Shown in pieces: positions 7,347 to 17,940 of a stretch of 64,000 bases of DNA. A program made the translations under genes and the position numbers. The notes beneath the pieces were generated by a model, which did no database searches, was not told the origin of the DNA, and worked only from the letters and a program-made list of their open reading frames with translations. The DNA is from an uncultured Roseobacter sp. (GTDB lineage: Bacteria > Pseudomonadota > Alphaproteobacteria > Rhodobacterales > Rhodobacteraceae): positions 558,001-622,000 of the forward strand of contig CANKZM010000003.1 in assembly GCA_947488305.1 (NCBI GenBank), in the 5' to 3' direction. Numbering within the stretch: the stretch's first letter is position 1; the number at the start of each line of letters is the position of its first letter.

Positions 7347-7937
7347 TCAGACCGGCATTTCTGCAAGGCGCGCCACGTAACGAGCCAAAGTGTCGATCTC
7401 AAGGTTGACGTGATCCCCTACGGCGACGTCTCCCCAGGTGGTGACCTCCTTGGTATGCGGAATGAAGTTGATCCCGAAATCGGTTCCCGACACTTCATTG
7501 ACTGTTAGAGAAGTGCCATTCAGCGCGACAGACCCCTTCGGCGCAATAAAACGCGCAAGAGCCTCGGGGGAACGCAAGGTAACACGGGTGCTGTCCCCCT
7601 CATCCGCAACAGTGATGACCTCGGCAACACCATCCACATGCCCTGAAACGATATGCCCTCCCAATTCGTCACCGACGCGCAGCGCTCTTTCAAGATTGAC
7701 CCGTTTGCCAACCCGCCAGTCGCTCACGTTGGTCTTGGCGACCGTCTCCGCGCTGATCTGAACGTTATACCAATCCGACCCCAGATCAATAACGGTCAGG
7801 CAAACACCATCTGAGGCGATAGAGGCACCAAGATCAATGCCGTTGGTGTCATAGTTGGTGTGGATACGGGCGCGCAAATCGCCCTGTTGCTCCAGTTCGA
7901 TGATACGGCCAACGTCTGTAACAATTCCGGTGAACAT
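7347..7937 (-). CDS. ribE: Riboflavin synthase alpha chain
   Basis: Dismutation of two lumazine molecules to riboflavin. The 196-residue protein begins with the diagnostic MFTGIV and contains two tandem lumazine-binding beta-barrel repeats, each with a VNLE..L and GxHxVSGHVD-type segment (GGHIVSGHVDG in the first). The longer frame to 8081 lies over the divergent kpsS start and is rejected; MFTGIV is the family N-terminus. The gene is divergent from the capsule genes. Confidence 0.95.
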   Translation of the reverse strand: MFTGIVTDVGRIIELEQQGDLRARIHTNYDTNGIDLGASIASDGVCLTVIDLGSDWYNVQISAETVAKTNVSDWRVGKRVNLERALRVGDELGGHIVSGHVDGVAEVITVADEGDSTRVTLRSPEALARFIAPKGSVALNGTSLTVNEVSGTDFGINFIPHTKEVTTWGDVAVGDHVNLEIDTLARYVARLAEMPV

Positions 7938-8088
7938 GTCAGTCCTGCCTTTTGCTTTGATGGGGGTGAGGTAGCGATGCAGGTGCTGGCTGGCAAGAGC
8001 AGAGACTTGTCCGCCGTTAACCTTAATGACATATTTGCGCGAATACCCTGCATCAACGCAGGAAAAAGGCGTCTGCATCATAGTCTCA

Positions 8089-9384
8089 ATGGCCCCAATA
8101 AATATCGCGACACAGCGGTCTTTTCTGTTCTTGCAGGGTCCCCACGGCCCTTTCTTTGAACAGTTGGCACGTCAGTTGCGCAAAAGCGGTGCGCGATGCT
8201 GGCGGGTTGGTTTCAACGCTGGAGATAGCGTATTCTGGCGCGACCGTTCCCGCTACATCCCGTTTCGCGGTGATCTCACAGACTGGCCGACGACGTTAGA
8301 TGAGATCATGGACAAGAAAGGCATTACAGACCTCGTTCTTTACGGCGACGTGCGTCCGATTCATGCCATTGCGGTTGAGCAGGCCCGCTCTCGAGGCCTG
8401 CGTGTTCACATTTTCGAAGAAGGTTACCTGCGGCCATACTGGATTACCTACGAGCGAGATGGTTCAAACGGAAACTCCGTTCTGATGAATCTCTCGCTTG
8501 AGCAGATCGGGACGTTGAAAAAAGAGCTGGACGTGGAGCCGCCGATCCCTCCGTGCCATTGGGGTGACATGCGCCAACACATGTTCTTCGGGGCGCTCTA
8601 TCACTGGTTCGTTCTGTTCTGGAACTGGAATTATCCGCGCTTTCAACCTCATCGCCAGTTGAACGTCGCGCAGGAGTTTCGTCTTTACCTCAGACGGCTG
8701 ATCCTCATGCCACTGCAAGCCGTCGAACGCATCGTTGCATCGTACCGTATCAGGAACGGCAGCTTTCCCTATCACGTTGCCCTTTTGCAGTTGGAGCACG
8801 ACAGTTCGTTTCAAGCACATGGGGCGTTCGATCGTCAGGAGGATTTCGTGGCCTACGTGATCGAGGCCTTTGCCTCCGGCGCCGCACGCCACCACCATCT
8901 TGTCTTCAAGGCGCATCCACTGGAGGACGGACGATCCCCCCTTCGCCGCGATATCAGACGCCATGCCAAAACAAATGAGATCGCAGATCGTGTTCATTTC
9001 GTGCGGGGTGGAAAGCTCGCCGGGCTGCTGAACAATGCCCACAGCGCTGTGACGGTGAATTCTACTTCAGGGCATCAAGTGCTCTGGCGCGGACTACCTT
9101 TAAAAACTTTCGGGACAGCAATCTACGCGAAACCCGAATTGGTTTCAGATCAGCCGCTGGCCGCATTTTTTGGTGATCCCAAAGCCCCCGACCTCGCAGC
9201 CTACCGTCAGTTCAGGGACTTTCTGCTGGCAACAAGCCAACTACCGGGAAGTTTTTATGCCCGAAAAGGACGACGACAAGCAATACGACGCACCACGGAC
9301 ATGATGCTGTCCGCGCATGGCCCTTACACTGCCACCACTCAAAAAAGCGAAGCACATCGGCAACAGTTCCGCGTCGTGCAATGA
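8089..9384 (+). CDS. kpsS: KpsS/LipB-family capsule biosynthesis protein (beta-Kdo transferase)
   Basis: KpsS-type enzymes add the first beta-Kdo residue to the phosphatidylglycerol terminus of group 2 capsules. The 431-residue product shows family features: FLFLQGPHGPFFEQLARQLRKSG at the start, VYGD/HIFEEGYLRPYWIT near residue 110-125, a central HHHLVFKAHPLEDG (about 280) and TSGHQVLWRGLPLKTFG (about 335-350). Start chosen at the ATG of MAPINIA; the upstream extension covers the ribE promoter. The ribosome binding site is weak. It is the first of three capsule genes in the same direction. Confidence 0.85.
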   Translation: MAPINIATQRSFLFLQGPHGPFFEQLARQLRKSGARCWRVGFNAGDSVFWRDRSRYIPFRGDLTDWPTTLDEIMDKKGITDLVLYGDVRPIHAIAVEQARSRGLRVHIFEEGYLRPYWITYERDGSNGNSVLMNLSLEQIGTLKKELDVEPPIPPCHWGDMRQHMFFGALYHWFVLFWNWNYPRFQPHRQLNVAQEFRLYLRRLILMPLQAVERIVASYRIRNGSFPYHVALLQLEHDSSFQAHGAFDRQEDFVAYVIEAFASGAARHHHLVFKAHPLEDGRSPLRRDIRRHAKTNEIADRVHFVRGGKLAGLLNNAHSAVTVNSTSGHQVLWRGLPLKTFGTAIYAKPELVSDQPLAAFFGDPKAPDLAAYRQFRDFLLATSQLPGSFYARKGRRQAIRRTTDMMLSAHGPYTATTQKSEAHRQQFRVVQ

Positions 9385-9498
9385 CCTTGATGGCCCGAAA
9401 AGCTGGATTTTCAGATTTTCTAAGGTAAGCTGCGCAACAATAAGGCTGGAAAACCAGCTGTTTGAGGCAGAACAAGAACAGGTCGAGGAGACCGAGCA

Positions 9499-10632
9499 GT
9501 GACACCGTTCCATTTCGGGTGGGCGCGTCCCATCGCATTTCTGGCGGCTTTTGCCGCCCTTTCGGCGTGTGGTCTACCGAATGTGGGGCCGAACAAGAAA
9601 CAGATTTTCAGCGGATCGGTGCTCGAAGACGGCGATGCCTATGTGGTTGAGGTAAACGAGCGCGTCACGCGCGCGACGGCCTTCGTCCCCGGTCTCGGGT
9701 TCTCGGAAAGCTTCAGAAACGCGAGCCAAGTGGGGTCGGACACCATTCAACCCGGCGATGTGCTTGGTCTGACCATTTGGGAAAACGTCGATGACGGTCT
9801 CCTGGCTGGAGAGGCCCAGAATGCGACGGTGCTGGAGATGGTGCAGGTCGACGGCTCTGGTTTCATATTTGTGCCTTATGCCGGGCGGATCAAAGCCGCC
9901 GGAAACTCGCCGGAAGCGGTACGCCGCCTGATCACGGAAAAGCTTCAGGATCAGACTCCGGACCCGCAAGTTGAAGTGCGGCGCGAGGCAGGTGACGGCG
10001 CGACCGTCTCTCTGATCGGATCGGTCGGCGGCCAGGGTGTCTATCCTATTGAACGTCCAACCCGCACGCTTTCAACGATGCTTGCGCGCGCGGGCGGCGT
10101 TACGATTGAACCTGAGATCGCGCAGATCACTGTGATCCGGGGCAACCAGAAAGGACGCGTTTGGTTCGCTGATCTCTACAACCACCCGGAGATTGACATC
10201 GCGTTGCGCGGCGGCGACCGCATTCTGGTGGAAGAGGACACACGATCCTTCACGGCGCTTGGCGCAACGGGTCAACAGGCCCGGGTTGGGTTTGAAAAGC
10301 AGGATCTGTCTGCCCTCGAAGCCATCGCACAGGTTGGTGGACTGGTCTCGGCCACATCCGATCCGACAGGAGTATTCGTCTTTCGCAACGAACCGGAACC
10401 CATCGCCAATGAAGTCTTGGGCCGCAGCGATTTGATCGGGGATCAACGCATGGTTTACCTGTTGGATCTGACAGAGCCCAATGGCATGTTCGAGGCTCGG
10501 GACTTCGTCATCCGTGATGGCGATACGGTCTACGTTACGGAAGCACCTTTGACTCAATGGAACAAGACGGTTGGTGCCTTGGTGGGGTCTCTGCTCGGCC
10601 CTGCTGCATCGCTTGATCAGCTAGCAAACTAA
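9499..10632 (+). CDS. Polysaccharide export lipoprotein (Wza/KpsD-like, SLBB)
   Basis: Outer-membrane auxiliary protein for capsule export. The 377-residue product has a lipoprotein signal (lipobox LSAC, C24), a poly_export domain (about residues 80-165, with QPGDVLGLTIWENVD) and two following SLBB-like soluble ligand-binding segments (GSVGGQGVYPIERPTRTLSTMLARAGG and the later LSALEAIAQVGGL). It starts with GTG, backed by GAGGAG eight bases upstream. It lies between kpsS and kpsC, so it probably forms the outer-membrane channel for that capsule. No Wzc-type kinase is nearby. Confidence 0.88.
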   Translation: MTPFHFGWARPIAFLAAFAALSACGLPNVGPNKKQIFSGSVLEDGDAYVVEVNERVTRATAFVPGLGFSESFRNASQVGSDTIQPGDVLGLTIWENVDDGLLAGEAQNATVLEMVQVDGSGFIFVPYAGRIKAAGNSPEAVRRLITEKLQDQTPDPQVEVRREAGDGATVSLIGSVGGQGVYPIERPTRTLSTMLARAGGVTIEPEIAQITVIRGNQKGRVWFADLYNHPEIDIALRGGDRILVEEDTRSFTALGATGQQARVGFEKQDLSALEAIAQVGGLVSATSDPTGVFVFRNEPEPIANEVLGRSDLIGDQRMVYLLDLTEPNGMFEARDFVIRDGDTVYVTEAPLTQWNKTVGALVGSLLGPAASLDQLAN

Positions 10633-10638
10633 GGCTGC

Positions 10639-12657
10639 ATGACCAAGACCGCTCAGCGAGAAGACGCCGTGCCTCGAGAGGAACGGCGTCTTTTCGTTTA
10701 TAACGGCGGTTTCCTGACACAGACACGCATCAGACGGATCCTGCAACTGAGTGGGTACGATATTCGACTGGGTGCGCCCGGCCCTGATGATCTTGTGGGT
10801 GTCTGGGGCAACAGCCCGACCTCGCACCGTGGCGAAGCTGTCGCGGCACGGCGCAACGCAGGACTTGTACGTGTTGAAGATGCCTGGCTGCGGTCATTGT
10901 TTCCGGGGCGTGATGGCGCACCGCCGATCGGTCTCGTCATCGACACATCCGGCGTACATTATGACCCTGCAAAACCTTCTGACCTAGAGACCCTTCTGGC
11001 CACGCATCCCTTGGATGACACCGCTCTTCTGGACCGGGCGCGAGGCGGGATCGAGCGTCTGAAAGAAGCGCATCTGACCAAATACACCGCCGTTGATCCG
11101 TCCTTGGCCACGCCGCCACCAGGTTACGTTCTCGTCATCGACCAAACTGAAGGTGACGCGTCTGTCATAGCCTGTGGTGCTGATCGAAATCGATTTCTTG
11201 AAATGCTCTACGTGGCACAGGAAGAACACCCTGGCGCCCGTATTCTCATAAAGACGCACCCGGAAACCATACAAGGACATCGACAAGGGTATTTTGAAGA
11301 CGGTGATGCGTCAGGCAGGGTGTCCTTCTGCACAGATCCAGTAAGCCCCTGGCCTTTGCTGGAAGGAGCCATTGCCGTCTATACCGTATCCTCGCAGCTC
11401 GGGTTCGAAGCAATTTATGCAGGTCACAAACCACGCGTTTTCGGTGCCCCCTTCTATGCGGGCTGGGGATTGACGCAGGACGAATTCCCGGTGCAGCGAC
11501 GCCAACGAAGCCTGACTAGAGCGCAGCTCTTTGCGGCCGCAGTCTTGCTTTATCCAAAGTGGTACGATCCCTTTTCCGACAATCTATGTACATTTGAAAC
11601 TGCGCTCGAAAACCTCGCCGCAGAAACCCGCGCGTGGCGCGATGATCATCTGGGCTGGGTAGGCTCGGGTATGCGGCTTTGGAAACGCGACACGCTGCAG
11701 AAAAGTTTCGGTGCGCATGTGCCGATGATTTTTGAAGATGATCCGGCCAAGGCGCGAAATACCAAACGACGTTGGATGGTTTGGGCCAGCAAGGCCACAG
11801 TCGGCCAAGGGGATGCGGTGAGGGTCGAGGACGGTTTTCTGCGGTCGCGCGGCCTCGGCGCAGAACTCATCCCGCCGCTATCGCTGGTATTAGATGATAT
11901 GGGGATCTACTACGACGCCAAAAACCCCAATCGGTTAGAACACTACATAGCTGCAAGGGCCACTCTGCGCCCTGACCAACGACTTCGAGCGGAAACTCTG
12001 ATCCGGCGGGTCACGGATGAAGGGTTAACCAAATACAATTTGTCAGGCACACGCCCCGAACTGCCCGAGGGACACCGCATCCTTGTGGTCGGACAGGTCG
12101 AGGACGACGCATCATTGGTACATGGAGGAGGACAAATCAGCACCAATGCGGCCTTGCTTGAGACAGTGCGGCGCGAGAACCCACAAGCCACATTGATCTA
12201 CAAACCGCATCCCGACGTAGAAGCAGGTTTGAGAGAAGGCGGCGATGTCTCCGAAGCGATGGCGGACTATGTTGCTCTGCGGGCTGATGCGTTGCATTTG
12301 TTGGCGGAAGTGCAGGAGGTTTGGACGATGACATCACTGCTCGGGTTTGAAGCCTTGATCCGGGGGATTCCCGTCACGACGCTCGGCGTTCCCTTTTACG
12401 CAGGCTGGGGCCTCACCCGGGACGTGGCTGAGGTACCGCCGCGCCGCCGAGCAGAGCCTGATCTTGCCGGTCTGGTCCATGCCAGTCTGATCGACTACCC
12501 GCGCTACTTCCACCCGGAGAACCAGACACCCTGCCCGGTCGAAGCTGTGGTCGACTGGCTTGCGACGCACCGGCACCCCGTGCGGCGCACGTGGTCCAAC
12601 CGCTTGCTTGCAAAACTCCAGGGTGTTTTCTCAAGCAAAGCGCATCTTTGGCGCTGA
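10639..12657 (+). CDS. kpsC: KpsC/LipA-family capsule poly-Kdo transferase
   Basis: KpsC extends the alternating beta-Kdo linker on which group 2 capsules are built. The 672-residue protein is two related transferase modules in tandem: GFEAIYAG...FGAPFYAGWGLT near residue 255-285 recurs as GFEALIRG...LGVPFYAGWGLT near 568-600. The IKTHPE and YKPHPD motifs recur at matching places. The start six bases after the export gene indicates one operon. Genes for the ABC exporter (kpsMT) and inner-membrane adaptor (kpsE) are not in the window. Confidence 0.92.
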   Translation: MTKTAQREDAVPREERRLFVYNGGFLTQTRIRRILQLSGYDIRLGAPGPDDLVGVWGNSPTSHRGEAVAARRNAGLVRVEDAWLRSLFPGRDGAPPIGLVIDTSGVHYDPAKPSDLETLLATHPLDDTALLDRARGGIERLKEAHLTKYTAVDPSLATPPPGYVLVIDQTEGDASVIACGADRNRFLEMLYVAQEEHPGARILIKTHPETIQGHRQGYFEDGDASGRVSFCTDPVSPWPLLEGAIAVYTVSSQLGFEAIYAGHKPRVFGAPFYAGWGLTQDEFPVQRRQRSLTRAQLFAAAVLLYPKWYDPFSDNLCTFETALENLAAETRAWRDDHLGWVGSGMRLWKRDTLQKSFGAHVPMIFEDDPAKARNTKRRWMVWASKATVGQGDAVRVEDGFLRSRGLGAELIPPLSLVLDDMGIYYDAKNPNRLEHYIAARATLRPDQRLRAETLIRRVTDEGLTKYNLSGTRPELPEGHRILVVGQVEDDASLVHGGGQISTNAALLETVRRENPQATLIYKPHPDVEAGLREGGDVSEAMADYVALRADALHLLAEVQEVWTMTSLLGFEALIRGIPVTTLGVPFYAGWGLTRDVAEVPPRRRAEPDLAGLVHASLIDYPRYFHPENQTPCPVEAVVDWLATHRHPVRRTWSNRLLAKLQGVFSSKAHLWR

Positions 12658-12673
12658 GCGAAGAGTTGATTTG

Positions 12674-13768
12674 TCAGGTCGCCCGCGCCCAACGATGCAT
12701 CACGTCTGGCCCAATTTGTTCTGTACCCAACAATTTATAACGCGGCGCGTTCCCCAAACGCTCGAGCCCAAGCGCTCCAACGGAGGGAAGACCTTCCGCT
12801 CCAATGGCCAGACCAGCGGTGAACCCCACCAACTCATCCACCAGATCTGCTTCGATAAAGGAAGCAGCGAGCGCGCTACCACCCTCACAAAACACCCGGG
12901 TCAACCCATGCCGTGCCAACTGTCTCAACACATCTTCCGGGTCGAGTTGGCCCCCCGACGCCTGACAGGGCAGCAAAACCGCCCCAAGCTCTGTCCATGT
13001 CTGGATCAGCGAAGGGTCTGCATCATGGCCATGGCACAAGATGACAGGCACCTCCCGTGCCGTCCGCGCAAGCTGCCCCATAAGCGGCACATCCAGACGC
13101 CGGCTGATAATGACGCGGGCAGGTTGCCAATCAAAGCCAAGATCCCGCACCGTCAATGACGGGTCATCCTTGCGCGCTGTCCCGCCGCCAACCATCACCG
13201 CATCATGGCTGGCCCGCATCGCATGGACACGACGGCGCGCGGCGCTTGCCGTGATCCATTTGCTTTCGCCGGTCCCTGTCGCAATGCGCCCATCAAAACT
13301 GCTTGCAAGTTTGAGCGTGACAAAGGGCCGGTCCAGCTCGACCCGCGCAAAGAATCCCGCATTATCCTGAAGGGCACGACCAGCCAGAACACCCGTCTGC
13401 ACGTCGATGCCGGCCTCGGTCAACATGGCCATACCTGCGCCACTCACTCTAGCGTCCGGGTCCTCGATTGCGACAAAGACTCGCGCCACCTGCGCATCGA
13501 TCAGGGCCTGCGCACAGGGCGGGGTTTTGCCATGGTGGGCACAGGGTTCCAGCGTGACATAAACGTCGGCGCCTTTCGCAAGACTACCGGCCTGCTTAAG
13601 GGCCTGTGTTTCGGCATGTGGCCTACCGGTGGGTTGGGTCCATCCCCGCCCAACGATCAGGCCATCCTTGACGATGACACATCCCACAGCAGGGTTTGGC
13701 CAGACACACCCGCGCCCGCGCCGCCCCAAGGACAGCGCAAGCGCCATGTACCTTTCAGCTGAAGTCAC
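12674..13768 (-). CDS. ribD: Bifunctional diaminohydroxyphosphoribosylaminopyrimidine deaminase/reductase
   Basis: Performs two successive steps of riboflavin synthesis: deamination of the pyrimidine, then reduction of the ribosyl side chain. The 364-residue protein has an N-terminal zinc deaminase domain with HAETQAL (about 51-57) and [15 protein letters not shown] (about 75-89), and a C-terminal reductase domain ([36 protein letters not shown]). The start is GTG at 13768, overlapping the nrdR stop as GTGA. The usual downstream partner ribE is displaced by almost 5 kb of capsule genes on the opposite strand. Confidence 0.95.
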   Translation of the reverse strand: MTSAERYMALALSLGRRGRGCVWPNPAVGCVIVKDGLIVGRGWTQPTGRPHAETQALKQAGSLAKGADVYVTLEPCAHHGKTPPCAQALIDAQVARVFVAIEDPDARVSGAGMAMLTEAGIDVQTGVLAGRALQDNAGFFARVELDRPFVTLKLASSFDGRIATGTGESKWITASAARRRVHAMRASHDAVMVGGGTARKDDPSLTVRDLGFDWQPARVIISRRLDVPLMGQLARTAREVPVILCHGHDADPSLIQTWTELGAVLLPCQASGGQLDPEDVLRQLARHGLTRVFCEGGSALAASFIEADLVDELVGFTAGLAIGAEGLPSVGALGLERLGNAPRYKLLGTEQIGPDVMHRWARAT

Positions 13769-14232
13769 TCTTCAGGCGGCACGTCTGGCCGCAGCTCACT
13801 TACAAATTTGTCGAAGTCATCTGCTGCCTGGAAGTTCTTGTAAACGCTGGCAAATCGCACGTAGGCAACGGTATCAATCCGCGCGAGCGCTTCCATGACA
13901 ATCTCACCAATCTGTTTGGATCCAATGTCCGTCTCACCCATGCTCTCCAGCCGCCGCACTATGCCCGAAATCATCTGGTCGATCCGCTCCGGATCGATTG
14001 GGCGCTTCTGCATCGAAATGCGGATCGAGCGCTCCAGCTTGTCGCGGTCAAAGTCCTCACGTTTACCGGTAGATTTGATAACGACGAGGTCGCGCAGCTG
14101 CACCCGCTCATAAGTCGTAAATCGCCCGCCGCAAGCCGGGCAAAATCGTCTCCGCCTGATCGACACATGATCTTCCGCCGGACGGCTGTCTTTTACCTGA
14201 GTATCAATATTTCCGCAAAACGGGCAGCGCAT
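13765..14232 (-). CDS. nrdR: Transcriptional repressor NrdR
   Basis: NrdR represses ribonucleotide reductase genes in response to ATP/dATP. The 155-residue product has the N-terminal zinc ribbon (MRCPFC...[13 protein letters not shown]) followed by the ATP-cone ([21 protein letters not shown]), which is the complete family architecture. It overlaps ribD by four bases, the common alphaproteobacterial arrangement. Confidence 0.96.
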   Translation of the reverse strand: MRCPFCGNIDTQVKDSRPAEDHVSIRRRRFCPACGGRFTTYERVQLRDLVVIKSTGKREDFDRDKLERSIRISMQKRPIDPERIDQMISGIVRRLESMGETDIGSKQIGEIVMEALARIDTVAYVRFASVYKNFQAADDFDKFVSELRPDVPPEE

Positions 14233-14366
14233 CGGCCGTCCCCCTTATTCCAGTCTCTGCCTCTTGTTGTGGGATCGCTGCCCCACTTATCCACACTTAT
14301 AGGACAGCGCCTAGGTTTTGGGTAGAGGAGAAATGCCGCCCCACATCTTGTAGCTGAAACCGTTGC

Positions 14367-14786
14367 TTATCGGTCAGCAAGGAAATGCGCTGCGACACGA
14401 CGATCATGCGGGCGATCTCGATGCTCAAAGAGATAGATGCCTTGCCAGGTCCCCAGTTGTAGTCGCCCAGAGCGAACAGGGATGGACAAGCTCACCGGCA
14501 TCATACTGGCCTTGATATGTGCTGGCATATCGTCGGGCCCTTCCAGTGTGTGCGTGAGGTATACCATGGAAGGATCGTTGCCGTTCGGAACCAAACGTCT
14601 GAAAAAAGCTTGCAAATCGGTTTGTACATCCGGATCCGCATTCTCCTGAATGAGGAGCGATGCAGACGTGTGCTGCACCAGCAGCGTCAACAGACCATGC
14701 TCCTGCCCGGCCAGCCAGTGGCGCACCGCTGCGGTGAACTCGTAAAGCCCAGGGCCGTCCGTTGCGATCTCGAATTGATGCTGCAT
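14367..14786 (-). CDS. yjbQ: YjbQ/UPF0047-family protein
   Basis: A 139-residue single-domain protein of the YjbQ family, for which a weak thiamine-phosphate synthase activity has been reported but the physiological role is unclear. Diagnostic features are the HTSASLLIQENADPDV segment (about residues 38-54), the HTLEGPDDMPAHIKASM stretch (about 79-95, with histidines that form the conserved pocket) and the LGTWQGIYLFEHRDRPHDR C-terminus. Full length. It lies alone upstream of nrdR, with about 130 bases between. Confidence 0.88.
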   Translation of the reverse strand: MQHQFEIATDGPGLYEFTAAVRHWLAGQEHGLLTLLVQHTSASLLIQENADPDVQTDLQAFFRRLVPNGNDPSMVYLTHTLEGPDDMPAHIKASMMPVSLSIPVRSGRLQLGTWQGIYLFEHRDRPHDRRVAAHFLADR

Positions 14787-14807
14787 GGGCCCCTAACTGC
14801 TGCCTGT

Positions 14808-15218
14808 TTAGAAGTTTTTCAGAGTGTCAAATCTGACATCGTTACAGAAGTCAAAAGCGTGGCTGATCGGCAGGTTCTCGCCCTTGCGAGTCACGGTCAC
14901 CGAATAGGAGGGGGCCGTATTGCGGATGTCTTCTGACGGATCGAGGGTAAAGACGATCCCAACGGCGTTTGCTGTCGTCTTCGATTGGCCACGCACGTCC
15001 AGCACATACATGCGTTTGCGAAGACCATCCAATCCTGCGGCCCGTGCATAGTCGGCAGCAGCACACCAAATGTCACTCGCCCCTGCCCCTCTGTCTTCTA
15101 TCACTTCGAAGGTGTTCTGATCGATCGGTACCACGTTCAGAAGATTGATCGCACGATAGGTCGCGTAAGCTGGCACGGCCAAGCTCATGAGCAATAAAAA
15201 AGCGAGCATCTGGCGCAT
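14808..15218 (-). CDS. Small secreted protein, unknown function
   Basis: The 136-residue product begins with a clear signal peptide (MRQMLAFLLLMSLAVPAYA, cleavage expected after AYA). The mature domain contains two cysteines (in IWCAAADYAR and FDFCNDVRF) that could form a disulfide. A GGAGA lies just ahead of the ATG at 15218, which I prefer over a GTG seven codons earlier. No family name recognised. It resembles small periplasmic proteins common in Rhodobacteraceae. Confidence 0.7.
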   Translation of the reverse strand: MRQMLAFLLLMSLAVPAYATYRAINLLNVVPIDQNTFEVIEDRGAGASDIWCAAADYARAAGLDGLRKRMYVLDVRGQSKTTANAVGIVFTLDPSEDIRNTAPSYSVTVTRKGENLPISHAFDFCNDVRFDTLKNF

Positions 15219-15333
15219 TTTGGTCTCCGTTGGCCTCACTTTTTAAGTGGGGAGTCTAATCCGTTGAAGCTCTTGGGAAGGAAGCGGAAAAGTAAACAGG
15301 TCAATGGTGGGACGTCGAATACCATGTGGCTGA

Positions 15334-15603
15334 TCATCTAAAGACCCGGTCACCTTGCTCATCGATCACTTGCTTTGCTTTACGCACGGACGCGTCCTGC
15401 GCAGCCTCCAGACCTTGTACGGTATCTGCGCGGACCAATGTGTGGCTGCGTGTCTCGCCGTCGATCTCTTTTTCGATGAGTGCGGACACCCGATAGGCGC
15501 CGCCTTCAGACATAGGCGTGGGTGTGATGCGGAAGTCTTGATACGTCACGTGGCTTGGCTCTGGCGTTGCACCGCCGCCAAAAAGCTTTTTGAAAATCGA
15601 CAC
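15334..15603 (-). CDS. HlyU-family small protein
   Basis: An 89-residue protein matching the HlyU domain family (Pfam HlyU), named after a Vibrio haemolysin regulator but distinct from ArsR-type HlyU, so a regulatory role is uncertain. Recognisable features: MSIFKKLFGGG N-terminus, the PMSEGGAYRVSALIEKEIDG core and TLVRADTVQGLEAAQDASVRKAKQVIDEQGDRVF C-terminus (quoted from residues 54-88). The start is GTG. It is monocistronic between a secreted protein and rpoD. Confidence 0.75.
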   Translation of the reverse strand: MSIFKKLFGGGATPEPSHVTYQDFRITPTPMSEGGAYRVSALIEKEIDGETRSHTLVRADTVQGLEAAQDASVRKAKQVIDEQGDRVFR

Positions 15604-15752
15604 GACGCGCCCCCTTTATGCATCCCCGACAAGATTAGCCCGTTGCGGCGTGATCTGGCAAGATCAGCAACGGTTGCTCTGCACGTGAACCCTTTGCGAT
15701 TGTATGCTCAGTCGGATCCGGTGGGCAAAGCCTTGCAACCTCGCTCAAATGC

Positions 15753-15782
15753 AAAAAAAGAGAGCCTCATGGCCCTCTTTTG
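15753..15782 (-). terminator. Intrinsic terminator downstream of rpoD
   Basis: Read on the minus strand: AGAGGGCC, loop ATGA, GGCTCTCT, followed by a run of seven T (15759-15753). It lies about 55 bases after the rpoD stop codon. Confidence 0.75.
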
Positions 15783-15835
15783 TATTGCGTTCTAGCAATC
15801 CCTCACCGCCCAAGGGCAGGTTAGGGGAAACACTG

Positions 15836-17818
<1,983 letters not shown>

Positions 17819-17842
17819 GCACTGCTCCTCACAGCTAAGGTC

Positions 17843-17894
17843 GATTCGCTTGCCCGAATCACCTGGGAATCATCTCGCGTTTCAGGTGATTCGG
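17843..17894. promoter_or_regulatory. 12-bp inverted repeat with four GANTC sites upstream of rpoD
   Basis: CCGAATCACCTG (17854-17865) and its exact reverse complement CAGGTGATTCGG (17883-17894) are separated by 17 bases. GANTC, the methylation target of alphaproteobacterial CcrM, occurs at 17843-17847, 17856-17860, 17867-17871 and 17888-17892. No T-run follows on either strand, so it is not a usual terminator. It could be an operator or an RNA leader structure for rpoD. Confidence 0.6.
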
Positions 17895-17940
17895 CCACCC
17901 GTTAAGCGTTACTTTCTCGGCATTTGTGGTTCAAATAACG

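Noticed and set aside
7938-8088. FMN riboswitch ahead of ribE or ribBA
   Set aside because: No AGGG...GGGTGA-type FMN aptamer core is visible in the leaders of ribE, ribBA or ribD.
14233-14366. NrdR box in front of nrdR
   Set aside because: CCACACTTATAGG resembles half of the NrdR consensus, but the second half and a paired box are missing.
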